Assembly (NCBI GenBank): GCA_016716005.1
Contig: JADJXE010000001.1
Coordinates: forward strand, 3,113,001 to 3,177,000
Direction of reading: 5' to 3'
Length of the DNA stretch: 64,000 bases
Source of the DNA: Acidimicrobiales bacterium
GTDB lineage: Bacteria; Actinomycetota; Acidimicrobiia; Acidimicrobiales; JADJXE01
Positions 18,797 to 31,301 of this stretch are shown piece after piece. Made by a program: the position numbers and the translations under genes. A model generated the notes under the pieces. It did no database searches. It was not told where the DNA came from and worked only from the letters and a program-made list of their open reading frames with translations. Every line of letters begins with the position of its first letter. The stretch's first letter is position 1.

Positions 18797-20140
18797 ATGG
18801 CTGCCGACTTCCACCGCGTCTTCAAAGCGTACGACGTCCGGGGCCTGGTGCCCGAGGAGCTCACGCCCGACATGTGCCGGGCCATCGGGGCGGCCTTCGC
18901 CCGGTTCGCGGGCGCGACCCGCGTGCTGGTGGCGCGCGACATGCGGGAGTCGGGGGTGGAGCTGGCCGGGGCCTTCGCCGACGGCGCGCTCGGGCAGGGC
19001 GTCGACGTCGTCGACCTCGGCCTGGCGTCGACCGACCTCCTCTACTTCGCGGCCGGCAGCCTCGACGCCCCGGGTGCGGTGTTCACGGCGTCGCACAACC
19101 CGGCGCAGTACAACGGCATCAAGCTCTGCCTCAGCGGCGCCCGCCCCGTCGGGCAGGACACGGGCCTGGCCGAGATCCGAGCCATGGCCTCCGCCGGGCT
19201 GGCTCCCGCGCCGCAGCGGGGCCACCGCACGGCTCAGGACGTGCTCGACGCCTTCGCCGAGCACGTGCGCTCCTTCGTCGACCGGTCGGTCCTCGTCCCC
19301 CTCAAGGTGGTGGCCGACACCGCCAACGGCATGGGCGGCCTGATCGTGCCCAAGGTGTTCGAGGGCCTTCCCTTCGAGCTGGAGGTGCTGTACCCGGAGC
19401 TCGACGGCACGTTCCCGAACCACCCGGCCGACCCGATCCAGCCCGAGAACCAGGCCGACCTCCGGGCCCGCGTGCTCGAGACGGGTGCCGACATCGGGCT
19501 CGCCTTCGACGGCGACGCCGACCGGTGCTTCATGGTCGACGAGCAGGGCCGTGGCCTGTCGGGCTCGCTCACCACCGCCCTGGTCGCCCAGGGGGTGCTG
19601 GCCAAGAACCCCGGATCCACGGTGGTGCACAACCTGATCTGCTCGAAGGCCGTGCCCGACGTGATCAGGGAGTGCGGGGGCACGCCGGTGCGCACCCGCG
19701 TCGGGCACTCCTTCATCAAGCAGGTGATGGCCGAGACCGGCGCCGCCTTCGGCGGCGAGCACTCCGGCCACTACTACTTCCGCGACAACTACCGGGCCGA
19801 CTCGGGGATCATCGCCGCCCTGCTCGTGCTCGAGCAGATGTGCCTGGCGGGCGAGCCGCTCTCCACGCTGCGGGTGCCGCTCGAGCGCTACGCCGACTCC
19901 GGCGAGATCAACACGCGCGTCGACGACCCGCTCGCCGTCATCGACGCGGTGGCCGGGCTGTACGCCGACCACGACCAGGACCGCCTCGACGGCCTCACCG
20001 TCGACCTGGGCGACTGGTGGTTCAACCTCCGGCCCTCGAACACCGAGCCGCTCCTGCGGCTCAACCTCGAGGCCGCCACGTCGGAGGACTGCGACCGCCA
20101 CGTGCGCGAGGTGCTCGCCGCGATCAGCGGCGGCGGATGA
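18797..20140 (+). CDS. manB: Phosphomannomutase/phosphoglucomutase
   Basis: An alpha-D-phosphohexomutase of 447 residues interconverting mannose-6-phosphate and mannose-1-phosphate for GDP-mannose synthesis; activity on glucose phosphates is possible. The four signature loops are present in order: phosphoserine loop TASHNP, magnesium loop DGDADR, sugar loop GGEHSGH and phosphate-binding loop RPSNTEPLLR. The N-terminal FKAYDVRG is also typical. The length is normal. The gene stands in the conserved actinobacterial order manB, Trm112-like, SIS isomerase, ahcY. The start codon lies 9 bases after a TAGGGT box, so the message may be leaderless. Confidence 0.93.
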   Translation: MAADFHRVFKAYDVRGLVPEELTPDMCRAIGAAFARFAGATRVLVARDMRESGVELAGAFADGALGQGVDVVDLGLASTDLLYFAAGSLDAPGAVFTASHNPAQYNGIKLCLSGARPVGQDTGLAEIRAMASAGLAPAPQRGHRTAQDVLDAFAEHVRSFVDRSVLVPLKVVADTANGMGGLIVPKVFEGLPFELEVLYPELDGTFPNHPADPIQPENQADLRARVLETGADIGLAFDGDADRCFMVDEQGRGLSGSLTTALVAQGVLAKNPGSTVVHNLICSKAVPDVIRECGGTPVRTRVGHSFIKQVMAETGAAFGGEHSGHYYFRDNYRADSGIIAALLVLEQMCLAGEPLSTLRVPLERYADSGEINTRVDDPLAVIDAVAGLYADHDQDRLDGLTVDLGDWWFNLRPSNTEPLLRLNLEAATSEDCDRHVREVLAAISGGG

Positions 20141-20168
20141 GCTGACCCCACCACAGGAGGACGGAGCC

Positions 20169-20417
20169 ATGGCGCTCGACCCGATGCTGCTCGAGATCCT
20201 GGCGTGCCCCGAGGACAAGGGGCCGCTGCTGTACTTCGCCGACGAGCAGAGCCTCTACAACCCGCGCCTGAGGCGCCGCTACGCCATCCGAGACGACATC
20301 CCCATCATGCTCGTCGACGAGGCCGAGACGGTCAGCGACGAGGAGCACGCCCGGCTGGTGGCCAAGGCCGAGGCCGAGGGCATCCATCCCACCTTCGAGG
20401 AGGAGGCAGGGGCGTGA
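20169..20417 (+). CDS. Trm112-like small protein
   Basis: A protein of 82 residues with the Trm112/UPF0434 signature LLEILACPEDKGPLLYF near the start and YAIRDDIPIMLVDEA in the middle. Trm112 proteins are small zinc-ribbon partners of methyltransferases. Here only one Cys of the zinc site remains (CPEDK), as in many bacterial members. An AGGAGG ribosome site lies 10 bases before the ATG. It sits between the phosphomannomutase and the SIS isomerase, with the next start overlapping its stop (GTGA). Its role in this locus is unknown, though the gene order is conserved across actinobacteria. Confidence 0.8.
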   Translation: MALDPMLLEILACPEDKGPLLYFADEQSLYNPRLRRRYAIRDDIPIMLVDEAETVSDEEHARLVAKAEAEGIHPTFEEEAGA

Positions 20418-21454
20418 CGGATCGGGTCGAGCGCCTCGACACCCTCGGGATGTACGAGGCGGCCGCGGCGTTCCCCGAGCAGGTGGCGGAGGCCGCCGAG
20501 AACGGCCGCCGGATCGGCGACTTCCTCGACGGCGACGACGTCACGAACGTCGTGGTGCTGGGCATGGGTGGTAGCGGGATCGCCGGCGACCTGCTGGCCG
20601 CGGCGGCCGGCCCCTTCCTCTCGGTGCCCGTGGTGGTGGTGAAGGAGTACGAGCTCCCCGGCTTCGTGGGCGAGGGCTCGCTGGTGTTCGCGCTGTCGTT
20701 CTCGGGCAACACCGACGAGACCATCGAGGCCGCCACCGAGGCCGCCAGCCAGGGCGCACGGGTGGTCGCCGTGTGCCGGGGCGGCGAGCTGGGCCGGCTG
20801 GCCGAGACCTGGGCCGCCCCCCACGTGCCCATCCCCGACGGCATCCCGATGCCGCGCGCCGGCCTGGGCGCCCTGGCCATCCCGCCCATGATCGTCCTCG
20901 AGGACGCCGGGCTGTTCCCGGGGGCCAGCGAGTGGATCCGGGAGGCGGTCGTGCAGCTGCGGCGCCGGCGCGACGAGCTGATCGCCGACGCCAACCCCGC
21001 TCGCGACCTGGCTCGTCGGCTGCAGCGCACGTTCCCCCTCGTGTACGGCGCGGGGGCGCTCGGCCACGTGGCCGCCCTCCGGTGGAAGAACCAGATCAAC
21101 GAGAACCCGAAGTCGCCGGCGTTCCTCAACCGCTACCCCGAGCTGTGCCACAACGAGGTGGCGGGGTGGGCGCAGAGCGGCGACGTCACCCGCCAGGTGT
21201 TCAGCGTGGTGAACCTCCGCCACGACCACGAGCACCCGTCGATCGGCCGGCGCGTCGAGCTGGTGGGCTCGTTGGTAGAGGAGGTCGTGGCCCGGATCGA
21301 GGAGGTCCACGCCGAGGGGGAGGGGCAGCTCGCGCAGGTGCTCGACCTGGTCCTGTTCGGCGACTTCGTCAGCCTGCACCTGGCCTTCCAGGAGGAGGTC
21401 GACCCCGGCCCCATCCCCGCGCTCGACTTCATCAAGGCCGCGCTCAACGAGTGA
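20414..21454 (+). CDS. SIS-domain phosphoglucose/phosphomannose isomerase
   Basis: A protein of 346 residues with one clear SIS domain: VVVLGMGGSGIAGDL (sugar-phosphate loop) and FALSFSGNTDETIEAA (SIS serine/threonine loop). The C-terminal half has the bacterial PGI/PMI signature HNEVAGW, plus RWKNQINENPKSPAF. It would convert fructose-6-phosphate to mannose-6-phosphate (and glucose-6-phosphate), feeding the phosphomannomutase upstream. The start overlaps the Trm112-like stop by GTGA, so the two are translationally coupled. The family is often annotated ManA-like, although it is unrelated to cupin-type ManA. Confidence 0.85.
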   Translation: MTDRVERLDTLGMYEAAAAFPEQVAEAAENGRRIGDFLDGDDVTNVVVLGMGGSGIAGDLLAAAAGPFLSVPVVVVKEYELPGFVGEGSLVFALSFSGNTDETIEAATEAASQGARVVAVCRGGELGRLAETWAAPHVPIPDGIPMPRAGLGALAIPPMIVLEDAGLFPGASEWIREAVVQLRRRRDELIADANPARDLARRLQRTFPLVYGAGALGHVAALRWKNQINENPKSPAFLNRYPELCHNEVAGWAQSGDVTRQVFSVVNLRHDHEHPSIGRRVELVGSLVEEVVARIEEVHAEGEGQLAQVLDLVLFGDFVSLHLAFQEEVDPGPIPALDFIKAALNE

Positions 21455-21503
21455 CGCCGGGGGCCGGTCGCCCCGGCGGGGTCGGGAACCCGGTCCGGCG
21501 GCG

Positions 21504-21509
21504 TAGGAT
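21504..21509 (+). promoter_or_regulatory. Candidate -10 box (TAGGAT) for ahcY
   Basis: TAGGAT lies 122 bases before the ahcY ATG. The implied leader of about 115 bases is unusual for this window and contains several short inverted repeats, including CCTGG-AGC-CCAGG near 21525. GCGGAGG lies close to the start codon. Confidence 0.4.
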
Positions 21510-21630
21510 GGCGGACGGCCGACGTCGCCTGGAGCCCAGGGCGGCGCCCCGGCCGGGCTGACGTGACGGGGAGCCAGCTGGCCCCAGCCCACCTCTCCCG
21601 ACCAGGGCAGCGACCTGCGGAGGTCCCTCC

Positions 21631-23078
<1,448 letters not shown>

Positions 23079-23104
<26 letters not shown>

Positions 23105-23732
23105 CCGCCGGCGCCGGCGCCGGGATCGGCTCGAGGGGCGGCAGCGAGAGCCGGCCGAGGCTCAGCTGCACCAGCGGGCCGATCCCGAAGGCGGTGAGCA
23201 CGGTGCCCAGGCCGACGGCACCGCCGAGGAGGAACCCGGCGCCGAGCACCGTGACCTCGATCGCGGTGCGCACGGACCACACCGGGTGGCCGCGACGCAC
23301 GATGGCCGTCATCAGCCCGTCGCGGGGCCCCGCGCCCAGCCCCGAGCCGATGTAGAGGCCCGATCCGGCCGCGATGAGCCCGAGGCCGAGCAGGAGGGCC
23401 GTCACCTTGGGGGTCGGCCCGTGCAGCCCGGGCAGGAGCGCGAGGGCGGCGTCGATGACGAGGCCGACGATCACGGCGTTGAGGATCGTGCCGAGCCCGA
23501 CTCGCTCCCTCAGGGGAACCCAGAGGGCCAGGACAACCACCCCCACCAGGATCGAGGTCCAGCCGATGGGCAGGCCGGTGCGCTCGGCGACGCCCTGGTG
23601 GAGGACGTCCCACGGTCCCAGGCCGAGATCGGCCCGGACGGTGAGGGCGATGCCGACCCCCATCAGCACCAGCCCGAGCACGAGGCGCGGGACGCGGCGC
23701 CAGAGCTCGGCGGCGGGGGGGATCGGGTGCAC
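23079..23732 (-). CDS. YczE/YitT-like membrane protein
   Basis: An integral membrane protein of 217 residues. Seen: RRVPRLVLGLVLMGVGIALTV, then ADLGLGPWDVLHQGVA, and later GLYIGSGLGAGPRDGLM. The repeated motif LGxGPxDxL/M at the ends of the first and third helices is characteristic of the YczE/YyaS/YitT group. About five to six helices are evident. The function is unknown; some members are transporter-like. GTG 23732 is chosen because a TACCCT box ends 9 bases upstream on the minus strand, and the longer open frame upstream is low-complexity. Its last 26 bases overlap the 3' end of ahcY on the opposite strand. Confidence 0.75.
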
Positions 23733-23740
23733 CGCCGGCG

Positions 23741-23746
23741 AGGGTA
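23741..23746 (-). promoter_or_regulatory. Candidate -10 box (TACCCT) for the YczE-like gene
   Basis: On the minus strand TACCCT ends 9 bases before the GTG at 23732, with no ribosome site. The rest of the 189-base gap to comF shows no other convincing element. Confidence 0.4.
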
Positions 23747-23921
23747 TCGGTTGCGCCGGGCGCCTCCGATCCGTCGTCGGCGCGACGCGAACGCGCGCCA
23801 CCCCGTCTGCGGCGCGCCGAGGCCCCCTCGGACGTCGAGAGCGCGAGGCAGAGCCGAGGGGCGGCCGGGACCGGCGCGAGGGGCGGAGGAGACCGACACA
23901 CCCCCTCGGCATGATCGGGGC

Positions 23922-24593
23922 GTGCTCCTGCCCGCTCGGTGTCCGGTGTGTGGGTCGACCGGGGGCGCGCCCTGCTCCGGCTGCGCGGCGCGCCTGCGGC
24001 CGGCGCCCGACCTCCCGGTGCCACCCGGGCTCGACGCCCTGGTGGCCGTGCTCGCGTACCAGGGCGCCGGTCGCCAGCTGGTCGCCCGGCTGAAGTACCG
24101 CAACCAGCGGTCAGCGCTGCCCGCGCTGGCCGATGCCATGGCGGCGGGGGTGCGGGCCCGGATCGGCGCGGGGCGCATCGACGTGGTCGGGTGGGCGCCA
24201 ACCACCGGCCGGCGACGCCGGGAGCGCGGGTTCGACCAGGCCGAGCTGCTGGCGCGGGCCCTCGCCCGGCGCCTCGGGGTGCGCTGCCGGCCCCTGCTCG
24301 ACCGGCTCGACGGGCCCGCCCAGACCGGCCGCCATCGCCGCGACCGCTGGGAAGGCCCGGGGTTCCGGGCCAGGCGGGGCGTGCCGGCACGGGTGTGCCT
24401 GGTCGACGACGTCGTCACCACCGGGGCCACCATGGCCGCCGCCGCCACCGCCCTGCGCCACGCCGGCGCCACCTGCGTGATCGGCGTGGCCGCAGCCCGC
24501 ACGCCGCCCCGCGGCGGGCTCAAGCCGGCCCGCCGGGGATCCGATCTAGGAGGTGATGATGCAGGGGCAGCTGATGGACGAGCACCGGGTTGA
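23922..24593 (+). CDS. comF: ComF-family phosphoribosyltransferase-like protein
   Basis: A protein of 223 residues. The N-terminus holds a four-cysteine zinc ribbon (CPVCGSTGGAPCSGC), then LKYRNQRSALPALADAM. The PRTase core has GWAPTTGRRRRERGFDQAELLA and the PRPP-binding loop CLVDDVVTTGATM. This is the ComF/GntX layout. In competent bacteria ComF handles incoming single-stranded DNA; in non-competent actinobacteria its role is unclear. The true domain ends near VAAARTPP. The last 35 codons are a non-conserved tail whose end overlaps the next small gene. The GTG start is chosen because it immediately precedes the zinc ribbon. It is found upstream of hpf and secA in many actinobacteria. Confidence 0.82.
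   Translation: MLLPARCPVCGSTGGAPCSGCAARLRPAPDLPVPPGLDALVAVLAYQGAGRQLVARLKYRNQRSALPALADAMAAGVRARIGAGRIDVVGWAPTTGRRRRERGFDQAELLARALARRLGVRCRPLLDRLDGPAQTGRHRRDRWEGPGFRARRGVPARVCLVDDVVTTGATMAAAATALRHAGATCVIGVAAARTPPRGGLKPARRGSDLGGDDAGAADGRAPG
24547..24557 (+). promoter_or_regulatory. Extended Shine-Dalgarno site (TAGGAGGTGAT)
   Basis: TAGGAGGTGAT matches the 16S rRNA anti-Shine-Dalgarno tail almost fully. GGAGG ends 5 bases before the ATG at 24559. It is the strongest ribosome site in the window and lies inside the 3' end of comF. Confidence 0.7.
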
Positions 24594-24816
24594 GCCGTCG
24601 GGCCCCCGCGAGGGCGGTGACCCTGCCGACCCCTTCACGCGCCACCTCCGTGCCGCGCCCACCAGCCGGGCCGAGGCGGTCGAGCGGGCGCGGCGCCTGC
24701 TGAGGGGCCGGGCCGGGGCCGGGGCCGGGGCCGGGGCCGGGGTTGGGGTTGGGCCGAGCGACGACGACATCGCCGCCGTGCTGGCCGGCTGGCTGGTGCA
24801 CACGCACGGCCGGTGA
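24559..24816 (+). CDS. Small protein with a Gly-Ala-Val repeat, function unknown
   Basis: A protein of 85 residues overlapping the end of comF by 35 bases. The near-perfect ribosome site decides the start; ATG at 24556 and GTG at 24553 are poorer choices. An acidic/Pro-rich N-terminus is followed by a short helix, SRAEAVERARRLLRGRA, a run of alternating Gly-Ala and Gly-Val made by a GGGGCC/GGGGTT DNA repeat, and a second helix, SDDDIAAVLAGWLV. The two-helix layout is faintly like anti-sigma factor FlgM, but no FlgM signature can be claimed. The gene may vary in length through its repeat. Confidence 0.55.
   Translation: MQGQLMDEHRVEPSGPREGGDPADPFTRHLRAAPTSRAEAVERARRLLRGRAGAGAGAGAGVGVGPSDDDIAAVLAGWLVHTHGR
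24704..24755 (+). repeat. G-rich hexanucleotide repeat (GGGGCC/GGGGTT)
   Basis: Nine runs of three or four G are separated by CC or TT. They form one GGGGCC, one GGGCC, four GGGGCC, two GGGGTT and a final GGG. Such spacing could form G-quadruplex DNA or RNA on the coding strand. It encodes the Gly-Ala/Gly-Val run of the small protein. Confidence 0.85.
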
Positions 24817-24857
24817 GCGGGGCCGACCGGCCCATGGAGGCGTGGCCGGAGCTGGCG

Positions 24858-24863
24858 TAGTAT
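24858..24863 (+). promoter_or_regulatory. Candidate -10 box (TAGTAT) for hpf
   Basis: TAGTAT is the most AT-rich hexamer of the 219-base gap before hpf. A start about 7 bases downstream would give a leader of roughly 165 bases containing the hairpin at 24972-24995. Confidence 0.45.
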
Positions 24864-24971
24864 CCGAAGCAGAGGGACAGGAGGCGCACGCCACGTCTCG
24901 AGGGTCGGCCCACCGGTTCCACCCATCGGTCAGCGTCGTGGTTCGCGCACGCACCCGGTCCCCCCGTCCTG

Positions 24972-24995
24972 CGTGCCCGCCCCCGGGCGGGCACG
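24972..24995 (+). promoter_or_regulatory. Strong hairpin in the hpf leader
   Basis: CGTGCCCGCC and GGCGGGCACG form a perfect 10-base-pair stem with a four-base CCCG loop, 40 bases before the hpf start codon. It could be an attenuator, a stability element or a terminator of the comF transcript. There is no T-tract. Confidence 0.6.
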
Positions 24996-25035
24996 TCCGC
25001 GCGGCCGGCACGGCAGCCGGCTCGGGAGGAGCCAC

Positions 25036-25593
25036 ATGGACATCAGCGTGAGCAGCCGGAACGGCGTGCAGGTCTCCGAGTCGCTGCGGGCGACGGCGGA
25101 GGAGAAGATCGGCCGCCTGTCCCGCTTCCTGTCGGGCATGAACCGGGCCGAGGTCCGGTTCTCCCAGGAGCGCAACCCCCGCATCTCCGACAAGGAGATC
25201 TGCGAGGTGACGCTGGAGGGCCACGGCCACCACGTGCGGGCCAGGGTCGCTGCTCACGACCAGTTCGTCGCCGTCGACAAGGCGGTGTCGAAGCTCGAGC
25301 ACCAGCTGTCGAAGCTGAAGACGAAGCTCGAGCTCCGCACCCACGGGGCGCCCAAGGGCGCGGTGGCGGTGCTGGCCGGCGCGCCGGCCGGGCCGGAGGA
25401 GGCCGAGGGCGGCCTGCGGATCGTCCGGACCAAGCGCTTCGAGATGAAGCCGATGACCCCCGAGGAGGCGGCCCTCCAGATGGACCTCCTCGGGCACGGC
25501 TTCTACTTCTTCCGCAACGCCGACACCGGCCAGGCCGCCGTCGTCTACCACCGCGCCGACGGGGACGTGGGCCTCATCGACGAGGCCGGCTGA
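25036..25593 (+). CDS. hpf: Ribosome hibernation-promoting factor, long form
   Basis: A protein of 185 residues. The N-terminal domain (1-100) is the ribosome-binding fold: MDISVSSRNGVQVSESLRATAEEKI, then the conserved EVTLEGHGHHVRARVAAHDQFVAVDKAVSKLEHQL segment in parts. A linker leads to the C-terminal dimerisation domain (about 130-185): RTKRFEMKPMTPEEAALQMDLLGHGFYFFRN and VVYHRADGDVGLI. Long HPF pairs 70S ribosomes into inactive 100S dimers in stationary phase or hypoxia. The ATG has GGGAGGAG upstream. It is the conserved neighbour of secA in actinobacteria. The long structured leader suggests regulated expression. Confidence 0.93.
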   Translation: MDISVSSRNGVQVSESLRATAEEKIGRLSRFLSGMNRAEVRFSQERNPRISDKEICEVTLEGHGHHVRARVAAHDQFVAVDKAVSKLEHQLSKLKTKLELRTHGAPKGAVAVLAGAPAGPEEAEGGLRIVRTKRFEMKPMTPEEAALQMDLLGHGFYFFRNADTGQAAVVYHRADGDVGLIDEAG

Positions 25594-25637
25594 GCCCACC
25601 CGCAGGCGGCCGCCGGGGAGCCCCCTGGGCTCGCCGG

Positions 25638-25643
25638 TAGCAT
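25638..25643 (+). promoter_or_regulatory. Candidate -10 box (TAGCAT) for secA
   Basis: TAGCAT ends 10 bases before the secA ATG. No ribosome site lies between, so the transcript would be leaderless or nearly so. Confidence 0.45.
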
Positions 25644-25652
25644 GATGCCTCC

Positions 25653-28388
<2,736 letters not shown>

Positions 28389-28392
<4 letters not shown>

Positions 28393-29516
28393 AGGACTAC
28401 ACCGACGACCTCGGGGGCCTGCGGGCCCGGCTCGACGCCGCCCACCGCTACCTCAAGATCGCGTCCAAGCGGGCCCGCCTGGCCGAGCTGGAGGCCCGGG
28501 CCGCGCAGCCCGACCTGTGGGAAGACCCCGACCGGGCCCGGGCCGTCACCACCGAGCTGTCCCGGGTGCGCGACGACGTGGACGAGTACGACCGGCTGGC
28601 CTCGCGCCTCGACGACGGCGAGGTGCTGTTCGACCTGGCCCGGGAGGAGGGCGACGAGAGCCAGGAGCCCGAGATCGCGGCGACGGTGGGCGCGCTGGCC
28701 GAGGCCCTCGACGACCTCGAGCTGCGCTCGCTGTTCACGGGCGAGCACGACGAGGGCGACGCCGTCTGCGAGGTCCACTCCGGAGCAGGAGGGACCGACG
28801 CCCAGGACTGGGCCGAGATGCTCGTCCGCATGTACTCGCGCTGGGCCGAGCGTCGGGGCTTCTCGGTCGAGATCGACGAGTGGTCGGAGGGCCAGGAGGC
28901 CGGCATCTCCTCGGCCACGTTCATCATCCGGGGCCGCTACGCCTACGGCCTGCTGGCCGGCGAGCGGGGCGTGCACCGCCTGGTGCGGATCAGCCCGTTC
29001 GACGCCCAGGCCCGGCGCCAGACCGCCTTCGCGTCGTTCGCTGCCGTGCCCTTCCTCGAGGACGCCTCGGACGAGGTCGACATCGACGAGAAGGATCTCC
29101 GCATCGACACCTACCGCTCGTCGGGGGCCGGCGGTCAGCACGTCAACGTGACCGACTCGGCCGTGCGGATCACCCACCAGCCCACCGGGATCGTGGTCAG
29201 CTGCCAGAACGAGCGCAGCCAGCACCAGAACAAGGCGCGGGCCATGCAGATCCTCGCGGCCAAGCTGGCCGAGCTCCAGCGGGAGCAGCGCAAGGAGGAG
29301 CTCGACGCCATGTCCGGGCCCCAGAGGGACGTGGCGTGGGGCAGCCAGATCCGGTCGTACGTGCTGGCGCCCTACCAGCTGGTGAAGGACCTCCGCACCG
29401 AGCACGAGACCGGCAACGTGCAGGGGGTGCTCGACGGCGACCTCGACGGGTTCATGGAGTCCTTCCTGCGGTGGCAGCGGGCCCATGCCGAGGCGGCGAG
29501 CCCGGCGGCCGGGTGA
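28389..29516 (+). CDS. prfB: Peptide chain release factor 2
   Basis: A class I release factor of 375 residues recognising UGA and UAA. Seen: the stop-codon-reading tripeptide SPF (RISPFDAQARRQTAF), the peptidyl-hydrolysis GGQ motif (YRSSGAGGQHVNVTDSAV), and NERSQHQNK. The gene is a single open frame: the programmed +1 frameshift that many bacteria use near codon 25 of prfB is absent. The GTG start overlaps the secA stop, so expression is coupled to SecA. ftsE and ftsX follow, as in most actinobacteria. Confidence 0.93.
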
Positions 29517-29540
29517 CCCCGGCCCGGTGACCCGCGCTGG

Positions 29541-29546
29541 TACCCT
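29541..29546 (+). promoter_or_regulatory. Candidate -10 box (TACCCT) for ftsEX
   Basis: TACCCT lies in the 87-base gap between prfB and ftsE, 58 bases before the ftsE start. It is the only -10-like hexamer seen in this gap. Confidence 0.3.
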
Positions 29547-29603
29547 CGACCCTCGGGCGGAGGTCCGGCTGGGACCCCCCATGCCCCGACCCCCCGGTCA
29601 GAG

Positions 29604-30280
<677 letters not shown>

Positions 30281-30281
<1 letters not shown>

Positions 30282-31177
30282 TGGCCCTGCGCGCCGACTA
30301 CGTCTTCCGGGAGACGGCCAGCAACCTCCGGAGGAACTTCACCCTCACGATCGCGTCGCTCCTCACGGTGGCCGTGTCGCTCTCGCTCGTCGGTGCGGCG
30401 CTGCTGCTCCGCCAGGGGGTGCAGAACGCCACGCTGCGCTGGCAGGGCGGGATCGAGTTCATCGTGTTCCTCAACCCCGAGGCCACCCCCGAGCAGACGG
30501 AGGCCATCGGCCGGGCGCTGGAGGAGAACCCCGAGGTCGACGAGGTGAAGTACGTCTCGCAGCAGGAGGCGTACGAGGAGTTCCAGGTCCTCTTCCGGAA
30601 CTCGCCCGAGATGGTCGACAGCGTGTCGCCCGAGGTGCTGCCGGCCAGCTACCGCGTGGTGCCGCGCGACGCCGACACCACCGTCATCGAGTCGGTGGGC
30701 CGCCAGTTCGAGCAGCAGCCGGGCGTCTACTCGGTCGTGTTCGCCAAGGACACGGTCGAGTCGGTGCTGAAGGTGAGCCGGGTCCTGCAGCTGGGCATCC
30801 TCGGCACCGCCTTCGTGCTCCTGTTCGCGGCCGGGCTGCTGATCCTCAACACGATCCGGATGGCGATGTTCGCGCGTCGCCGCGAGATCGAGGTGATGAA
30901 GCTCGTCGGCGCCACCAACTGGTTCATCCGGGTGCCGTTCATGCTCGAGGGCCTGGTGCAGGGCCTGGTCGGCGCGGCGGTGGCCTGCGGCTCGGTGTTC
31001 CTGCTCAACAACCTCATCGAGGCGCGCGTGTCCGACGGCCAGAGCCTCGCCATCCTCCAGAACTTCTCGGTGTCGTCCGGCGAGGTGAGCGCCACGGCCA
31101 TCTTCCTCGTGGTGGTGGGCGTGCTCGTCGGCACCATCGGCTCCGGCATCGCGGTCAGCCGCTTCCTCGACGTCTGA
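30281..31177 (+). CDS. ftsX: Cell division membrane protein FtsX
   Basis: A four-helix ABC permease-like protein of 298 residues and the FtsE partner. The N-terminal segment DYVFRETASNLRRNFTLTIASLLTVAVSLSLVG gives the cytoplasmic tail and first helix. An outer domain follows (about 45-165, VEFIVFLNPEATPEQ-like). The FtsX core, with LILNTIRMAMFARRREIEVMKLVGATNWFIRVPFMLEG in parts, and the last helices come after. The outer domain of actinobacterial FtsX contacts peptidoglycan hydrolases such as RipC. smpB, which usually follows ftsX in actinobacteria, is absent; the next gene is on the other strand. Confidence 0.95.
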
Positions 31178-31201
31178 CCCGCCGGCCGCTCGGCGAGGGG
31201 G

Positions 31202-31252
31202 AGAGGCTGGTGCGCCGGTGGCCGCTCAGCGACCATCCGGGCACCAGCCTCT
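31202..31252 (+). terminator. Large hairpin between convergent ftsX and the TlpA-like gene
   Basis: AGAGGCTGGTGC (31202-31213) and GCACCAGCCTCT (31241-31252) form a perfect 12-base-pair stem. The 27-base loop can pair further (CCGGTGG with CCATCCGG). The position between convergent genes suggests a two-way terminator. No T-tract is present. Confidence 0.65.
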
Positions 31253-31301
31253 GGGATCGGGGGGATATCGGGGGGACCGAGACGGCGGGGCGGGCGCCGC
31301 G

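Noticed and set aside
21510..21630. SAH riboswitch upstream of ahcY
   Set aside because: The core motif that I recall for this class is not recognisable. The leader is reported only as structured and worth a covariance search.
24704..24755. CRISPR array or telomere-like element at the G-rich repeat
   Set aside because: The units are six bases without spacers and lie inside a coding frame, so this is a simple microsatellite.
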